From Watersipora subatra (lineage: Eukaryota; Bryozoa; Gymnolaemata; Cheilostomatida; Watersiporidae): a DNA stretch of 64,000 nucleotides. Location of the stretch: assembly GCF_963576615.1 (NCBI RefSeq), contig NC_088708.1, positions 62,350,672-62,414,671 of the forward strand, in the 5' to 3' direction. This document shows, in pieces, positions 50,558 to 62,571 of this stretch (within the stretch, counting starts at the first letter, position 1; each line of letters starts with the position of its first letter). A program made the position numbers and the translations under genes. Under the pieces are notes generated by a model that saw only the letters and a program-made list of their open reading frames with translations, ran no database searches and had not been told where the DNA came from.

Positions 50558-50566
50558 CTTATCAGT
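50558..50566 (-). promoter_or_regulatory. GATA-type site upstream of gene D
   Basis: ACTGATAAG on the minus strand, 55-63 bp before the ATG. Confidence 0.5.
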
Positions 50567-50689
50567 TTTGTTGTAGTAAGCCGGCTTTGCGTCCACCTGA
50601 AATTTCTCCATATCTATCATTTTTCTCATGACTATCACGGCTAGTGATTATTTTTGAGATTATGCAGAAATTTGTCCCATTTTTTGATA

Positions 50690-50985
50690 GCTGCTCCATT
50701 CATCTCATTTATTGCTAGCTGATCCATTTGTCCCACTTATTGCTAGCTGTTCTGTAGGATTAAATAGAAGTGAGGTTAGATAACTTGTCCCATTTAGTGC
50801 TGGCTGCTCCATTTGTCCCACTTATTGCTAGCTGTTCTACTTGTTCTATTTATTGCTAGCTGTTCCACTTATTCCATTTATCGCTAGCTGTTCCATTTGT
50901 CCCATTTATTGCTAGCTGTTCCATTTGTCCCACTCATTGCTAGCTGTTCCACTTGTTCCATTTATTGCTAGCTGTTCTGTATGAT
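50690..50985. repeat. 28-bp GCTAGC minisatellite upstream of gene D
   Basis: About ten units of TTGCTAGCTGTTCCACTTGT plus TCCATTTA. It is the unit-2 partner of 33385-34030 and marks the right end of the duplicated block. Confidence 0.9.
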
Positions 50986-51526
50986 CAGTTAAAAATCAGC
51001 AGACGGCCTGTTAAGACACCACAATTGACCACAAACTTTGCAATAGAGCAGTTAAAATGCTTTTAGGTAGCTACAACTTTTCCTATAGACTATTAAAGCA
51101 AGTTTGCCATCAGGCACATATAATATTGAAATATCTTTCAGCATACACTCAGTTTAGCAAAAAGCTTGCTTGAGATTTTTTTTTCGGTGAGAACCAAGTG
51201 AGTTGAAATGTCTGCAAAGTTATCTCTTGGCTTAAAGGTAAGAAAATAGAAGCTCAAACATTATCGATGCGTTTGCATTATACTCAGATCTTTACTCTTC
51301 ATGTTTGTTGCTAGTCTTGCAGTTTTATTAGATAGCAGACAAGACCCCCTCTGAGCGCGAGTTCATAAGGGTGACTGCCCATATCTAATAGACTGCCCAG
51401 CATCTAATAGAGCGATAATGCAAATATTTGTATAATTTCGAACATCATCACTAGCTGTGATAGTCATGAGAAAAATGACATACAGAAAAATTTCAGGTGG
51501 ACGCAAAGCCGGCTTACTACAACAAA

Positions 51527-51535
51527 ACTGATAAG
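51527..51535 (+). promoter_or_regulatory. GATA-type site upstream of gene E
   Basis: ACTGATAAG, 55-63 bp before ATG 51590, in the block shared with B and D. Confidence 0.5.
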
Positions 51536-51589
51536 GTAATTTAACCGTCTGACTTCATCTCTCATTTGCAAAGGAGCTTTATAGAGAGA

Positions 51590-54500
51590 ATGTTGTACAA
51601 AATGTTCACTCTCTTTGCTTTTGCTTTGCTGGGATCCAGTGTGGTTTCTGCTGTGCTGGCTCTGAACAAGCCTAACATCGTCTTTGTCTTGGCAGACGAC
51701 TTAGGATTCGCTGATATAGGTTACAATGGTGGAGGAGGACAAATCAAGACTCCAGCTTTAGATAAACTGGCCAGTGAAGGCATCACCCTAGACAACTACT
51801 ATGTGCAGCCTCTTTGCACCCCTTCAAGGAGTGCTCTGCTTGCCGGTAAGTTAATCAACTTTGGCGAAGTTAATTGTATAATTACATGTGTGTTTGGTTG
51901 TGATCTTTCTCCTATATACGTATCTACTTCAGGCTTATGCTTCACACGCCCCTCAAGTGTCAAATCTTTAAAATTAAGTTCGAAGAAGAATAGCCTATTA
52001 CTAATATACATGTAAGACATTTCTCTATGCAGACACATCTTTGATCATCAGTCATATTACTAAAGAAGTTTAAAAGTTTGTTGTCTTCGATAGCTGTTTA
52101 ACAGTACACGTGTATTTTACCAGGACGGCTGCCTATTCATACTGGCCTTCAACATATGGTCATTCCACCTGCTGCCCCTTATGGTATGCCCCTTGAAATG
52201 CCAACACTGCCAGAGAAACTTAAGGAGGCTGGTTATGACACCCACATGCTTGGTAGACTATTGAATATACTATAACTTGCTACCTTTTAATGTTGGTATA
52301 CTGTATATAAAAACTGTAGGTCAGTATGTATACCAAAATATTCACTAACCTCAAGCAGTAATTAGGGCTTTTTTGTAGAGCACATTTTGTTTGAGTTTAA
52401 AACATGCAGCGCGTATTTGAGGATTTAGTGTTCCTACTTAAGCAAAAGACAGTTAGAATACAAAAGTTCTCAATATATTTATTGTTTAGATGCACAAGAT
52501 AAAGGTTTGCCCACCTTTATAAACCAAAGCCCGAAGCAGTATAATTTGATTATCAATTAGGCAACAGTAATCACAAATTTTCTGTAACAATCTATTTTTA
52601 GTATTTTTGCTGAGTGTTGATACACAGTCTGTCTTCTTCACAGATTTCTGTTTGTGTGTAAAAATCACCAGGTTTGATTACGATGTATTCCTTTTGTATA
52701 GGGTTTTGATGCTGTATAACATCTCATTTTATAATTCTGGCAGGTAAATGGCACTTGGGCATGTACAAGAAAGAATACTTACCTGTAAACAGAGGCTTCG
52801 ACTCATTCTATGGCTACTATCAAGGCGCGGAAGATTACTTCAGCCACCGAAGTATGGTGTTGATTTGATTAATTTTTTATTGGTTACTATTTCTACCAAC
52901 ATAAGTATGTTTGGAGTTTGTAATCTAAAGATATGAGTGTGTTGTGATCTCAGTAGAAAGTCAGTTATATATGCTCACAGATTTAAATAGCACTATTAGT
53001 ATGCCGGATATATGAGTGGGTTGTGATTTCAGTAGACAGTCTGTTATATGACATGCTTTAAAGGTGTAAATAGTAAAAGTACATGTGAGTGTGTTGTGAT
53101 CTTTAAAAAAGGAATTTGTGGGCATATTGAAAATACTGAAGAGGATGTGAGTTTCCTGTCATATGGTTATGCTTAGAATTATTATTATTATTACTGACTG
53201 TAGTATGCGCGCAATTCCCACAATCCTACTGTGGCCTTGACTTGCACAATGGCACAACTAAAGACATAGGAAAAAACAACACCTACTCTGCTCATGTGTT
53301 TACCGAGGAAGCTATGCGACTAATCCAGCTTCAGGTAAGTGAAGAAAAGTCTTGAGAGGTTTCAAGTTTTAGACAAATATTAAACAAGCTCTGGTTTTCA
53401 TAATTGCTGAAAAGTTGATGTAAGATGTTGGAGCAGCTACAAGAAATGATGATTTTTCTTCAAAATACATTAACATAGTTGCATTAATTTTACCACGCCA
53501 TGACTCAGCATCTCTTTTACCTCTTACTGGTCAGCTTTGATTGTAGAGCAAGAAGTCGTCTCCCATGTTTATGTATTTGGCATACCAAAATGTACATCAG
53601 CCTCAGCAGGTGCCTGCTCAGTATGAGAACCAATATGAGTCAATTGAGAATGAGCAGCGACGCATCTTAGCAGGTTGGTTTCAGTCTATCATTTACAATT
53701 GCTGCAGATGATAACACTCCCGTAATATCATTGTATCATAATTTCAATACATCTGATCAAAAATACCACATAAAATCAACAATTACTTTTTGGCCGATTA
53801 TTTGCTCTGAGAAGATGCACCTGCCTTTCCGTCACACCTATTTGTTACGTTTGAAACTACGAAGCTACGATAAGCTGATAATCATATGACTTGAACGATA
53901 TCATCCTGGTAAATGACTGCATCTTGTTTTTGATTAACAATACTCACCAAAAGACTAGAGCACCTGCATCACATGCCATATTGTTAAATTGTTACTTTTA
54001 GGGCAGGTGTCTGTTCTTGATGAAGCTGTAAGTAATGTGACAGAGGCACTAAAAGAAGCAGGAATGTGGGATAACACCATCTTCATATTCTCTAGTGATA
54101 ACGGAGGCAACAGTCAGGCAATGGGAGGTGTTGGTTGTAATTATCCATTGAGAGGGAACAAAGGCACTTTATTTGAGGGAGGTGAGTAGGATGCACTTCT
54201 CTCACAACTGTTTTAGCCTCAGGGCAATTCTATATGTGTGCAAATAATTTATTTTTACTTAAGTTCTTAGGTTTATGCCCTTGTGTTAACAGAAAATTTT
54301 ATTTTTAGTAAAGTGTTACACAAAAAAAGTATTTGCTGTAAAAAAACTTATGAGTATTTTATATCAATATATTAACATGATAATAGTTATTATAAGTAGA
54401 ACAACTTCATAATCAAAATAAAAGAAGTTTCAAGTTAAATGCTGAAACTGATTTAAACTCAAACATGCAAATAATTTCCCTGAAGAACAACTCTGATACA

Positions 54501-57500
54501 GTCCCAGTTTACCTTGTAATCACGCTACGCAGTAAATAGAACACATTTTCTTTTACCTTTGTTATGTTGTTTCAACTCACCTTGCTGTTACCTTATTGCT
54601 ATACTACAGGTTGGGTCATCAGATATGCTGTCTTGTTCTGCCATAACTAATGTCTTCTACTGAATGCTGCTTTTCTTTTTCCAGGTGTACGTGTGGCAGG
54701 TTTTGTCTCTGGACCATTGGTAGAAAAGCAAGAAGAGCGCAACAAAGAGTGGATCCACATTTCAGACTGGTATCCGACAATACTTGGCTTAGCTGGTGTT
54801 TCAACAGCAAACTTAACACTGGATGGATACGATCAATGGGCAGCCATAACCGGCACAGGGCATAGCCCGAGAAAGGTTAGAAAACTTATTAACTTGCTTT
54901 TGGGTTAAAGTATTCAGTATATTTTCTCAAGGGCAGTCATTAAAATACACCTGATGTGTAACTCCTTGCTTCCATATGTCATTAGCTCTTTGTTTTAATA
55001 AACATTATTGACCTTTCTAATTAGGAAAACGTTGACCTCAGTATAACCTCAGTTGACCTTACAGGAACAGTGCACCTTTTGAAGACAAAGTTAACTGTAT
55101 TCAAAAATGGCTAGATGCTTCAGATATAAAATGGTTTCTGCAGAAAATAGCTGAGCCTGAATGGCTTAATAGCTTTTTTGTGGCAGCAAAAATTTAGGGT
55201 GGTAAGGATATATTAACATCTGGTTAATCTACTTGCTCCAAATAAAAATGGACATAAAGTATGTTAGAATACAACAGATAAAAGTTGTTAATAACGTTGA
55301 CTTTCAAAAGTTAAAGTGAGTGCTCAATCTCTCTTACTCATAATTTTACAGCAAGCTCTGAAGTGAACTAAATTAGAAATTTTCAACTTGTTGGCTAACT
55401 TTATATTAAAACTATTTATTGAAAGGTTTTATATGTCGAAAAGTTTAAAAGTTAGAATTATAATTGTTGTGTATGTTAAATAAAAATAAGTTTTCTGCTC
55501 AAAGATTTCTAAAGATGATCTAAATAAAAATATGAAATTAGCAAATCATAACCATTTTTTTATCTTCAATACAAAAAAATAAAAATGATTACAAACTTCT
55601 GATATTTTTTTACTAACAAAGAAGTAGCATCTACAACTTTTGAAGCTCTTGTTATGTTGTTACAAACATGCTTAAGGGTTATGGATTAATTTGAATCGTT
55701 TAGGAACTGCTGCATAATTATGACCCGCTCATGCCAAGCTATGGGTTCAAAAGAAGGAATTCACCTTTTGACAATCGACAGCAAGCGGCTTTGAGGGTTG
55801 GTGACTATAAGATCATCACAGGTGCTCCACTAGCTGATGGATGGTACAAACCAGTAACTAGCAAATGTATGTCAGTTCTGAACATATTTTTTTCAGCTTT
55901 CAATAATGCCATTATTATGTTCATACAGTAGTCGACCAGTTTGAATGAATGCATTTGTAACTGTGATGATCTTAAGAAAATAAAAAAAGGCTTATAGGAA
56001 AATAAAGATTTCAACAGGATGGCTGTGTGACAATAAATAGCCTATATACAAGTGTGTACAGAAGTACAATGCATTAAACAATCATGTGATATAGTGTTCA
56101 GTGTTCGGTATACTTGACACCAGCTGACAGGTGATATAGTGTTCAGTGTTCGGTATACTTGACACCAGCTGACAGGTGATATAGTGTTCAATGTTCGGTA
56201 TACTTGACACCAGCTGACATGTGATATAGTGTTCAGTGTTCGGTATACTTGACACCAGCTGACATGTGATATAGTGTTCAGTGTTCGGTATACTTGACAC
56301 CAGCTGACATGTGATAGAGTGTTCAGTGTTCGGTATACTTGACACCAGCTGACATGTGATATAGTGTTCAGTGTTCGGTATACTTGACACCAGCTGACAT
56401 GTGATATAGTGTTCAGTGTTCGGTATACTTGACACCAGCTGACAGGTGATATAGTGTTCAGTGTTCGGTATACTTGACACCAGCTGACAGGTGATATAAC
56501 TTTATAAAATCTTATTTATTTCTTATTCATTTGACAGATTGCTGATTTGTACTAAAGAACGAAATGACACTTGCTGCTAAAACTATTCAAAGTGAAATTT
56601 TTTTCAGTGCATTTTTAAACTACCATTTACTAGAGCAGCTAGTTCTTAAGCTTGTACACCATGATCAGGAAATATCATTATATTTGTTAATTATATTATA
56701 TTTGTTAATTATATTATATTGGTTAATTATATTATATTTTTTAATTATTTTATATTTGTTAATTATATTATATTTGTTAGTTATTTTATATTTGTTAATT
56801 ATATTATATCTGTTAATTATATTATATTTGTTAATTATATTATATTTGTTAATTATATTATATTTGTTATTTATTTTATATTTGTTAATTATATTATATT
56901 TGTTAATTATATTATATTTGTTAATTATATTATATTTGTTAATTATATTATATTTTCTAATTAAACACTGTGCATGTTTGCCATAAAGAAATAGCATACA
57001 GAGAGTTTAACTATTATTAAATGTTTTCATTGAGAAGTGTGGCTGTTGATCAGGAATACACTGATTCTAATGGCTGTTGATCAAGAATAGACTGCTTCTA
57101 ATGTCAAAGAGCCACTCATCATAGCACTTAGAGCATGCTGATGGAGTCATGGCTATTCAAAGAGTAACACTTCTAACAGTCTAGTCTCGAGTTGAATTGT
57201 TAGAAAGCTGGAATTCATTTGGGATAACAAATAAAGGATGTTTAGGGAAGCACCAATGCTGTTGTTTTTTTAACTAAATGCTGTTAGGAATGCCTAATGT
57301 TGCTTGTGTTTTTAACATGACCACTAAAGTCTTCATATTGCTATAGAGAGCTTTTGTAGGCACCCATGCCTTACACGCAGTTCTTCCTTCAGAACAAGAA
57401 GAGAAAGCACAAGTAGTCATTTCTACTTGTGCTTTCTCTTCTTATAGGTACTCTATGGATTTATGGAGCTTAGACTAAGAGTTTACTGAGTTTAGATAAA

Positions 57501-58725
57501 GCAGCCATATTGTCTATTGTTCTACTTAGACTGCTCTATACCACTATTCATATGAAGAATTCTTTTGTAGATGTTGTTCAAGAGACCAGCTCTTATGATG
57601 AAGCTGTAGACAGGATTAGCTCACTAAATGATGGCTCTTTTTTACAAAACATCTTTCTATTTAACATTACTGCTGACCCTTATGAGCGAAATGATTTATC
57701 TAAGGTAAGTAAAGTTGACCCATATACTATATCTAATGACATGCATAAGGAAAACTATATGTTATATATAACAATTGTGTCAGAATTTGTATTTTTACTA
57801 GCACCTATACACTTATGTGTACACATCCCTGTACATGTATGTGTCCTCATAGCTGTACATGTATGTGTACTCATACCTGTACATGTATGTGTACTCATAC
57901 CTGTACAATTATGTGTACACATACATGTACATGTACTCATACCAGCACATCTATGTGTACTCAAGTGTACATGTAGGAGTACATCTACATGTACAGGTAT
58001 ACTTGCACATACAGGTACAGGTATGAGTACAGATACTTGTACATAAATGAGTACACATACTTGTAATAGTATGAGTACACATATGTGTACATGCGTATAC
58101 TCATACTTGTGCATGTATGTGTACTTCTAACTGTATTTGAGTTTACACAAGTCAAGTGGCATATTCAGGAGAGTTGTTTGTAAATACAATGTACTGCCTT
58201 GAACATGCATAAAAAGGCAGAATAATCTACATTGGGCTGCAAGTCTGGCTATATAACAACCCTCATTAAAGTTTCTGATAGGAGTAACCAAGCCGAGTTT
58301 ATGATCAAAGAGTCAACCACAATATAACCAATTATAATTGTACCTATTGGATTTTCACTGCTTTTCGATAGTTAGTTAGTATATGATGTCGTAATGGGGA
58401 CACAACTGTGATTACAGCTAATTTCAACATATTAATTTGGTTCTCCCAACTCATATGAAAAATCGCTCCTAACCATCTTGTTCCTTTTAGGAAGAAATTT
58501 AATAATTAGAATTTTAGTTGAATATGACCAAAAGGATTTATATCAACTTGTCCAGAGCTTTACAAGTGCATCTTTGGTTCACAGAAAAGACCAGAAGTAG
58601 TGGACGTAATGCTAAGTAAATTGGCAGAGTATGCTCACGGAGCGGTGCCTCCACTTAATCCAGCCAATCAGCTAAAGGAGGCGGACCCTAGCAAACATGG
58701 CGACTCCTGGGAGCCGTGGCAGTAA
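51590..58725 (+). CDS. ARSB: arylsulfatase B-like gene E (complete, inverted copy)
   Basis: Ten exons: 51590-51845, 52124-52252, 52744-52851, 53204-53334, 53547-53673, 54002-54181, 54685-54875, 55704-55866, 57571-57704, 58585-58725; 519 aa. The start is ATG 51590; a second in-frame ATG is at 51602. Signal peptide about 1-21 ([20 protein letters not shown]). D36/D37, formylglycine C76-TPSR, K130/H132, H225, D283/N284 and K304 are all present; potential N-glycosylation sites include NVT (262) and NIT in ADPYERND's exon. Introns 1-8 resemble B/D, but the region just upstream of exon 9 (from about 57400) matches gene A, so E looks mosaic. Intron 8 has gained 45-bp and 18-bp minisatellites. The poly(A) signal position reads AATGAA rather than AATAAA. 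Confidence 0.95.
56086..56497. repeat. 45-bp minisatellite, about 9 units, in intron 8 of E
   Basis: The unit contains GTGATATAGTGTTCAGTGTT and CGGTATACTTGACACCAGCT. Units are almost identical, so the array is young. As 45 is a multiple of three, the minus strand stays open for 132 aa ([15 protein letters not shown] repeated), which is not taken as a gene. Confidence 0.9.
56681..56962. repeat. 18-bp AT-rich minisatellite in intron 8 of E
   Basis: About 15 units of TTATATTTGTTAATTATA. Frames on both strands are open only because of the repeat period. The array is absent from the other copies. Confidence 0.9.
57795..58130. repeat. GTACATGTATGTGTACTCAT repeat in intron 9 of E
   Basis: The longest version of the repeat that all complete copies carry in intron 9. 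Palindromic GTACATGTAC cores alternate with TGTACTCATACC spacers. Confidence 0.8.
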
Positions 58726-59472
58726 GAACTCTCACACTGAACTGATTGTCAGAGAACTATTCTAACACTAACGACTAACATATTAGTCACAGTCACTTCA
58801 AGTAGCATTTATGCTGGATTCTTTGTTGGACTCAAACTGCTGAAGATATACCTGATCAGTGGTTCAAGTCTCCTTCTGTTATCAGAGAGATTTGGCACCC
58901 TAAGCCTTTATTGTTTGTATGTTTGCCATGGAAATAGCAAACCTTGCATGCCGTGATAGATAATTAATTGGCCGGAGGAGCATAAGTCTACTGTTTGGTG
59001 CTCAGTCATTTGTCTCTCTGATAATTTTATGTTAATATATCTAGCATAAATGCAACTTTATTTGTGAATTCTGATGTACTGCTTCTAAAACCACAAATGA
59101 ATATTTGGTGATAGCTCTTGATATGCTATTGTTTGTTTTTACATAGAATATAAGAACGGTCAGTAGCTCTACAATTAGTTCAGCAAAGTAACTATCATCT
59201 TGCGTATATTGTTGATGCCTATTATAGAGGAATTCAGTTTCTTTCAATAGCAGGTTTTTAGTGAAAGTAATAGATTTACATGAAAGGCTTACAGTTTATA
59301 CAATCATTTCGCTTATCGATGTCTGTGTGTCGAGAATACTTAAGAGAGCCGTTAATGACTGAGATGTTAATTTTAAGCAAGTTGTAGTTGGGAAATTCTA
59401 CTTTTTTCAGGTAAATTACAAGCATTTAATTGAGTTGAATGTCGGTGCATTCAGGATATAAAATAAAAATAG

Positions 59473-59766
59473 GTAAAGTGAAAGTAAACACATAATTTTA
59501 ACATTGTTTTACAATTTACATGATTGGTAATGCACGATACTATGTTAATTGAACGAGAAAACAAAATTTTAGCAGATATTTCTACTAGTTTAGCAAGTAC
59601 TCAGTTATATGTGAATGCACGGGCATTTTTGTTTTTAAAATATTATTCTGAGTATTTATCTGTTGCAAGAAATAATTTATATTTTGCTAAACACAGTAAA
59701 TTACACAAAACAAATAGGGTAAAAGTTGGCTTTCATCAGTAAATTGTGTTTACTTTCCCTTTAACA
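59473..59766. mobile_element. MITE with GTAAAGTGAAAGTAAACAC ends
   Basis: The left end TAAAGTGAAAGTAAACACA and the right end GTGTTTACTTTCCCTTTAAC are inverted repeats of about 20 bp. AAAAATAG occurs at 59465-59472 and 59767-59774 and could be an 8-bp target duplication, though it is A-rich. The first 130 bp match 63270-63390 almost exactly, next to the THAP ORF. Confidence 0.7.
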
Positions 59767-60428
59767 AAAAATAGTAACCCAAGTTCTTTTACCCAGCTTT
59801 GCCGCTGCCTGAAGATTACTCATGGAGCTGTTGGCATGGCTCCTGCTTACGATCGACTTTAGCCCTAATAGGTAGTGAGCTACTGCTTTAGTTGGCATAT
59901 AGTAGAAGTTGTCTATACAGTTTGAGGAAATCCCTATGAGAGCCATGCTTAGTCATGCAACTACTTAGTCAAAATCTACTTGTAGGTTTGACTTGTAAAA
60001 AAGCTCCCAAGTCTTGTGTTTCTACTACATGCAGCAGTGCACTACTCTATCAAGCAAAGCTACTAGCTCAGCTTTGACCAAGTTAGCTACAGAGCAAGCT
60101 TTCACCTGTACGATTAGCAGACTTCCAGAAAAGGTTTGGTGAGGACGATCTTACTGCGAGAAACTAAGGTCAAGTCTTGGTGTGTATTTTAGCACATGTT
60201 CTCAAGTCTAAAGATAAATTTATATAAAATAATGGGTCGGGAGGAAACAGGTAACATCAAATCCACTATAAAATTAGTTTGTGTGAGCTCTAACGAGAGA
60301 CTGATTGCGCTAGTGCAGCCACTCCCCATGTGCATATACATGCATATACATACACTACAGACTGGATTCATTCATCATTCCTGTGATTAAAATAAATTGT
60401 TATAAGAAATTATCATACTGATAATTAA

Positions 60429-60767
60429 GCCTGGTTCCCATATCGGCTGCGAGAAGCGGCGGTAATCTTGGGCAGCAAAACACCTGCGACGCTAGGCTCG
60501 GCGGCTTTTGTTCACCTAAAGCTGCGTCACTAATAATCGCATAAAAATGTTAGCTCGCCAAGCTGTTTCGAAAATACCGACCTTCACCTGTACAGTACAT
60601 TTCGTGAAAGTTTTGTCTGCGGCTCCTCGCGAAATTTGAACAGCACTGAATTCTTGCGTTAATTGCCGGCAACTACTGGCGGTACCCGGCGCATAGGTTC
60701 ACGTTTACCACTGATAGCCCTGCCGTGCTGTCGCTGGTGCTTTGGGCGTATATGGGAACCAGGCCGG
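60429..60767. mobile_element. MITE with GCCTGGTTCCCATAT ends
   Basis: Starts GCCTGGTTCCCATAT and ends with the exact complement ATATGGGAACCAGGC; weaker inverted similarity continues inward. The interior is more GC-rich than its surroundings and has no coding frame. No convincing target duplication was seen, so the superfamily is not assigned. Confidence 0.75.
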
Positions 60768-62571
60768 TTCTCATGAATTAATGGTTAGGTTATGAGTCCG
60801 AGGCAAACCATTAAGTATAGTCAACTAGATGGCCGTGCATGCTAATCGGTAGCTTGATCAACCAATTATATAACATCAAGTTCCAAGAATACAGTTTATA
60901 AACTCTAACAAAGCATTCATGATAGAGATTGATGTCTTCTACAACATTCACTAGTTAATTTGATCACAATTTAAATTCTAGCAACCATATTTCATTAAAC
61001 ACCTTTTATATGCAGGTAATGAATGCTTAGCCACAAGGCATAATGCTTTCCTCCTATGTGCTCTTTTTACATACTTTTTAGCCAGTCTTCATAGCCTAAG
61101 CTACTGCATAATGAGCTTACAAATGTCTAAAAAGAGTGCTAATCAATTTATATATGCTCACTCCTTCTATTGTATGATATAATAGAATGGGGATTAAACA
61201 TAGTTGAAACATCAAATGAACTTAAGCTGTCCATGTTTCAGTGCTGGCCTTTGAGTAGTACACAACCTTCTTTTATTTACACAAACACCATTAGGACACC
61301 AGCAGGGAGCCTATTAGATGTGTGTAAGTCCAATGTTGCAGGTGGCAATAGTGTTCAGCAATGTGTAAGCCAAGTATAACTGTGTCTATTACGGTCGAGT
61401 CTCAAATACTCGACACTTGGCTGATGGATTCCCACTTTATCGGTGTTAATCCTACAATACTTTGGTGATCGTCTGGGATAACACTGTTCATGCTATCACA
61501 GACTCATCTACGTTGACATCAGTGAATAGTCCACCACATAGCATTCTCGTCATACTAGTCCTGCAGCAATTGTCATGAGAGAAATATAGATCAAGCAATC
61601 TGCGATGGCCAATCACCATCACCGAAGTGGTACACACTGCACAGGCTGACGTGGATACTCGGCAATCTATTGGGAAAGTTTGACAGCTGCAATATTTCCT
61701 GATGTATCCGTGCTGCCTCTGCGATGCTATCGGTTTACGGTGCACATCGTTGATGCATAATCACTGATAGAACAACTTTAACATACGGCGATAAAGTGTT
61801 AGCCAGTAGTTAGGCTCCACAGAGTACGTTATTAGTTTTTCAGTTATATATACATTGTGTATGCGTGTGGTATACATGTATTTACAAATAGATACAAAAA
61901 TAGTCATAAAAATAGATAGGAAATTGAGTACATCACCTTAGCAGCAGTCACACAATACAGAGACCTGATTAGACAGCGCGGTGCCAGTTTACCTGAAGAG
62001 TTGGCTTTGAACCAACACGAGTTTAGAGATGCTTCACATCTAGTAAGAAAAAACTGCACAAAGAACAAGCATGGCCTTTAAAACATTAACTTCAAACTAA
62101 GATGATGAAAAACATCGAAACGGATAATGTGATATTTTTCATAGGCGGTCTATGCAGGAGACTTAGTGAAAAAACTGAAAATGGCAGATGCATATATGCA
62201 TATGTAGAATGCACTATAGTGTTAAATACTGCTAAATGAATGGAAGCACCATTGTGTAGCGTTGTCCAATGAGTAGACGCACGCTTACAGATAACCAATC
62301 ATATATGGCTTTACATAAACCAGTGTTGATATGAGGACCAATAAGAATTGAGTAAAGGAGTGAGTGTGTGTTTGATAGCCTGGGTGTCCTGTAACATATA
62401 CTATCACTAGTAAACTAGTTTTTAGGTAACAATAATATGACGAAATTAGTGAAGAGACCCATGAGCTCAGAAACTAAAGTTCAATGTCATTAGCCCAACT
62501 ATGGCGACATTAGCGGTCTTGTCTAAAGCAACTGTCTTCTGAGTCAGTGGCACTGATGAAGTGGTAAACAC

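Larger units (their letters stand above)
34035..50985. repeat. segmental duplication, unit 2
   Basis: The second copy of 18460-34034, carrying gene C (copy of A exons 1-7) and gene D (copy of B). It is about 1.4 kb longer, explained by a 0.88-kb MITE and a 1.06-kb extra block, minus shorter minisatellites. Beyond 50985 the sequence is unique until the inverted similarity at gene E. Confidence 0.9.
50504..51589. other. head-to-head intergenic region of genes D and E
   Basis: The outer parts are inverted copies of each other. About 150 bp upstream of D (50510-50665) matches the reverse complement of about 51440-51575 upstream of E, including TAAATTACCTTATCAGTTTT and AGTAAGCCGGCTTTGCGTCC. The middle has the GCTAGC minisatellite on the D side (50690-50985) and unique DNA (50986-51430). 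The region could hold two promoters or one bidirectional one. Confidence 0.7.
58726..62571. other. intergenic region downstream of gene E
   Basis: It starts with the gene E 3' UTR (similar to those of A, B and D up to about 59115) and then contains a 0.29-kb MITE (59473-59766) and a 0.34-kb MITE (60429-60767). The rest, including open frames of 69 aa (61170-61379) and 85 aa (61488-61745, minus), shows no domain I recognise. The WDR45-like gene ends at the right side on the minus strand. Confidence 0.6.

Noticed and set aside
56082-56480. 132-aa minus-strand repeat protein ([15 protein letters not shown] units)
   Set aside because: It arises from a 45-bp tandem array inside intron 8 of gene E and has no start context or domain.
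56564-56997. 110-140 aa frames on both strands (LLIILY / NIINKY repeats)
   Set aside because: Both come from the 18-bp AT-rich minisatellite in an intron.
61488-61745. 85-aa minus-strand frame (MHRKPIASQRQHGYIRKYCS...)
   Set aside because: Considered as a transposase remnant, but no family motif could be identified.
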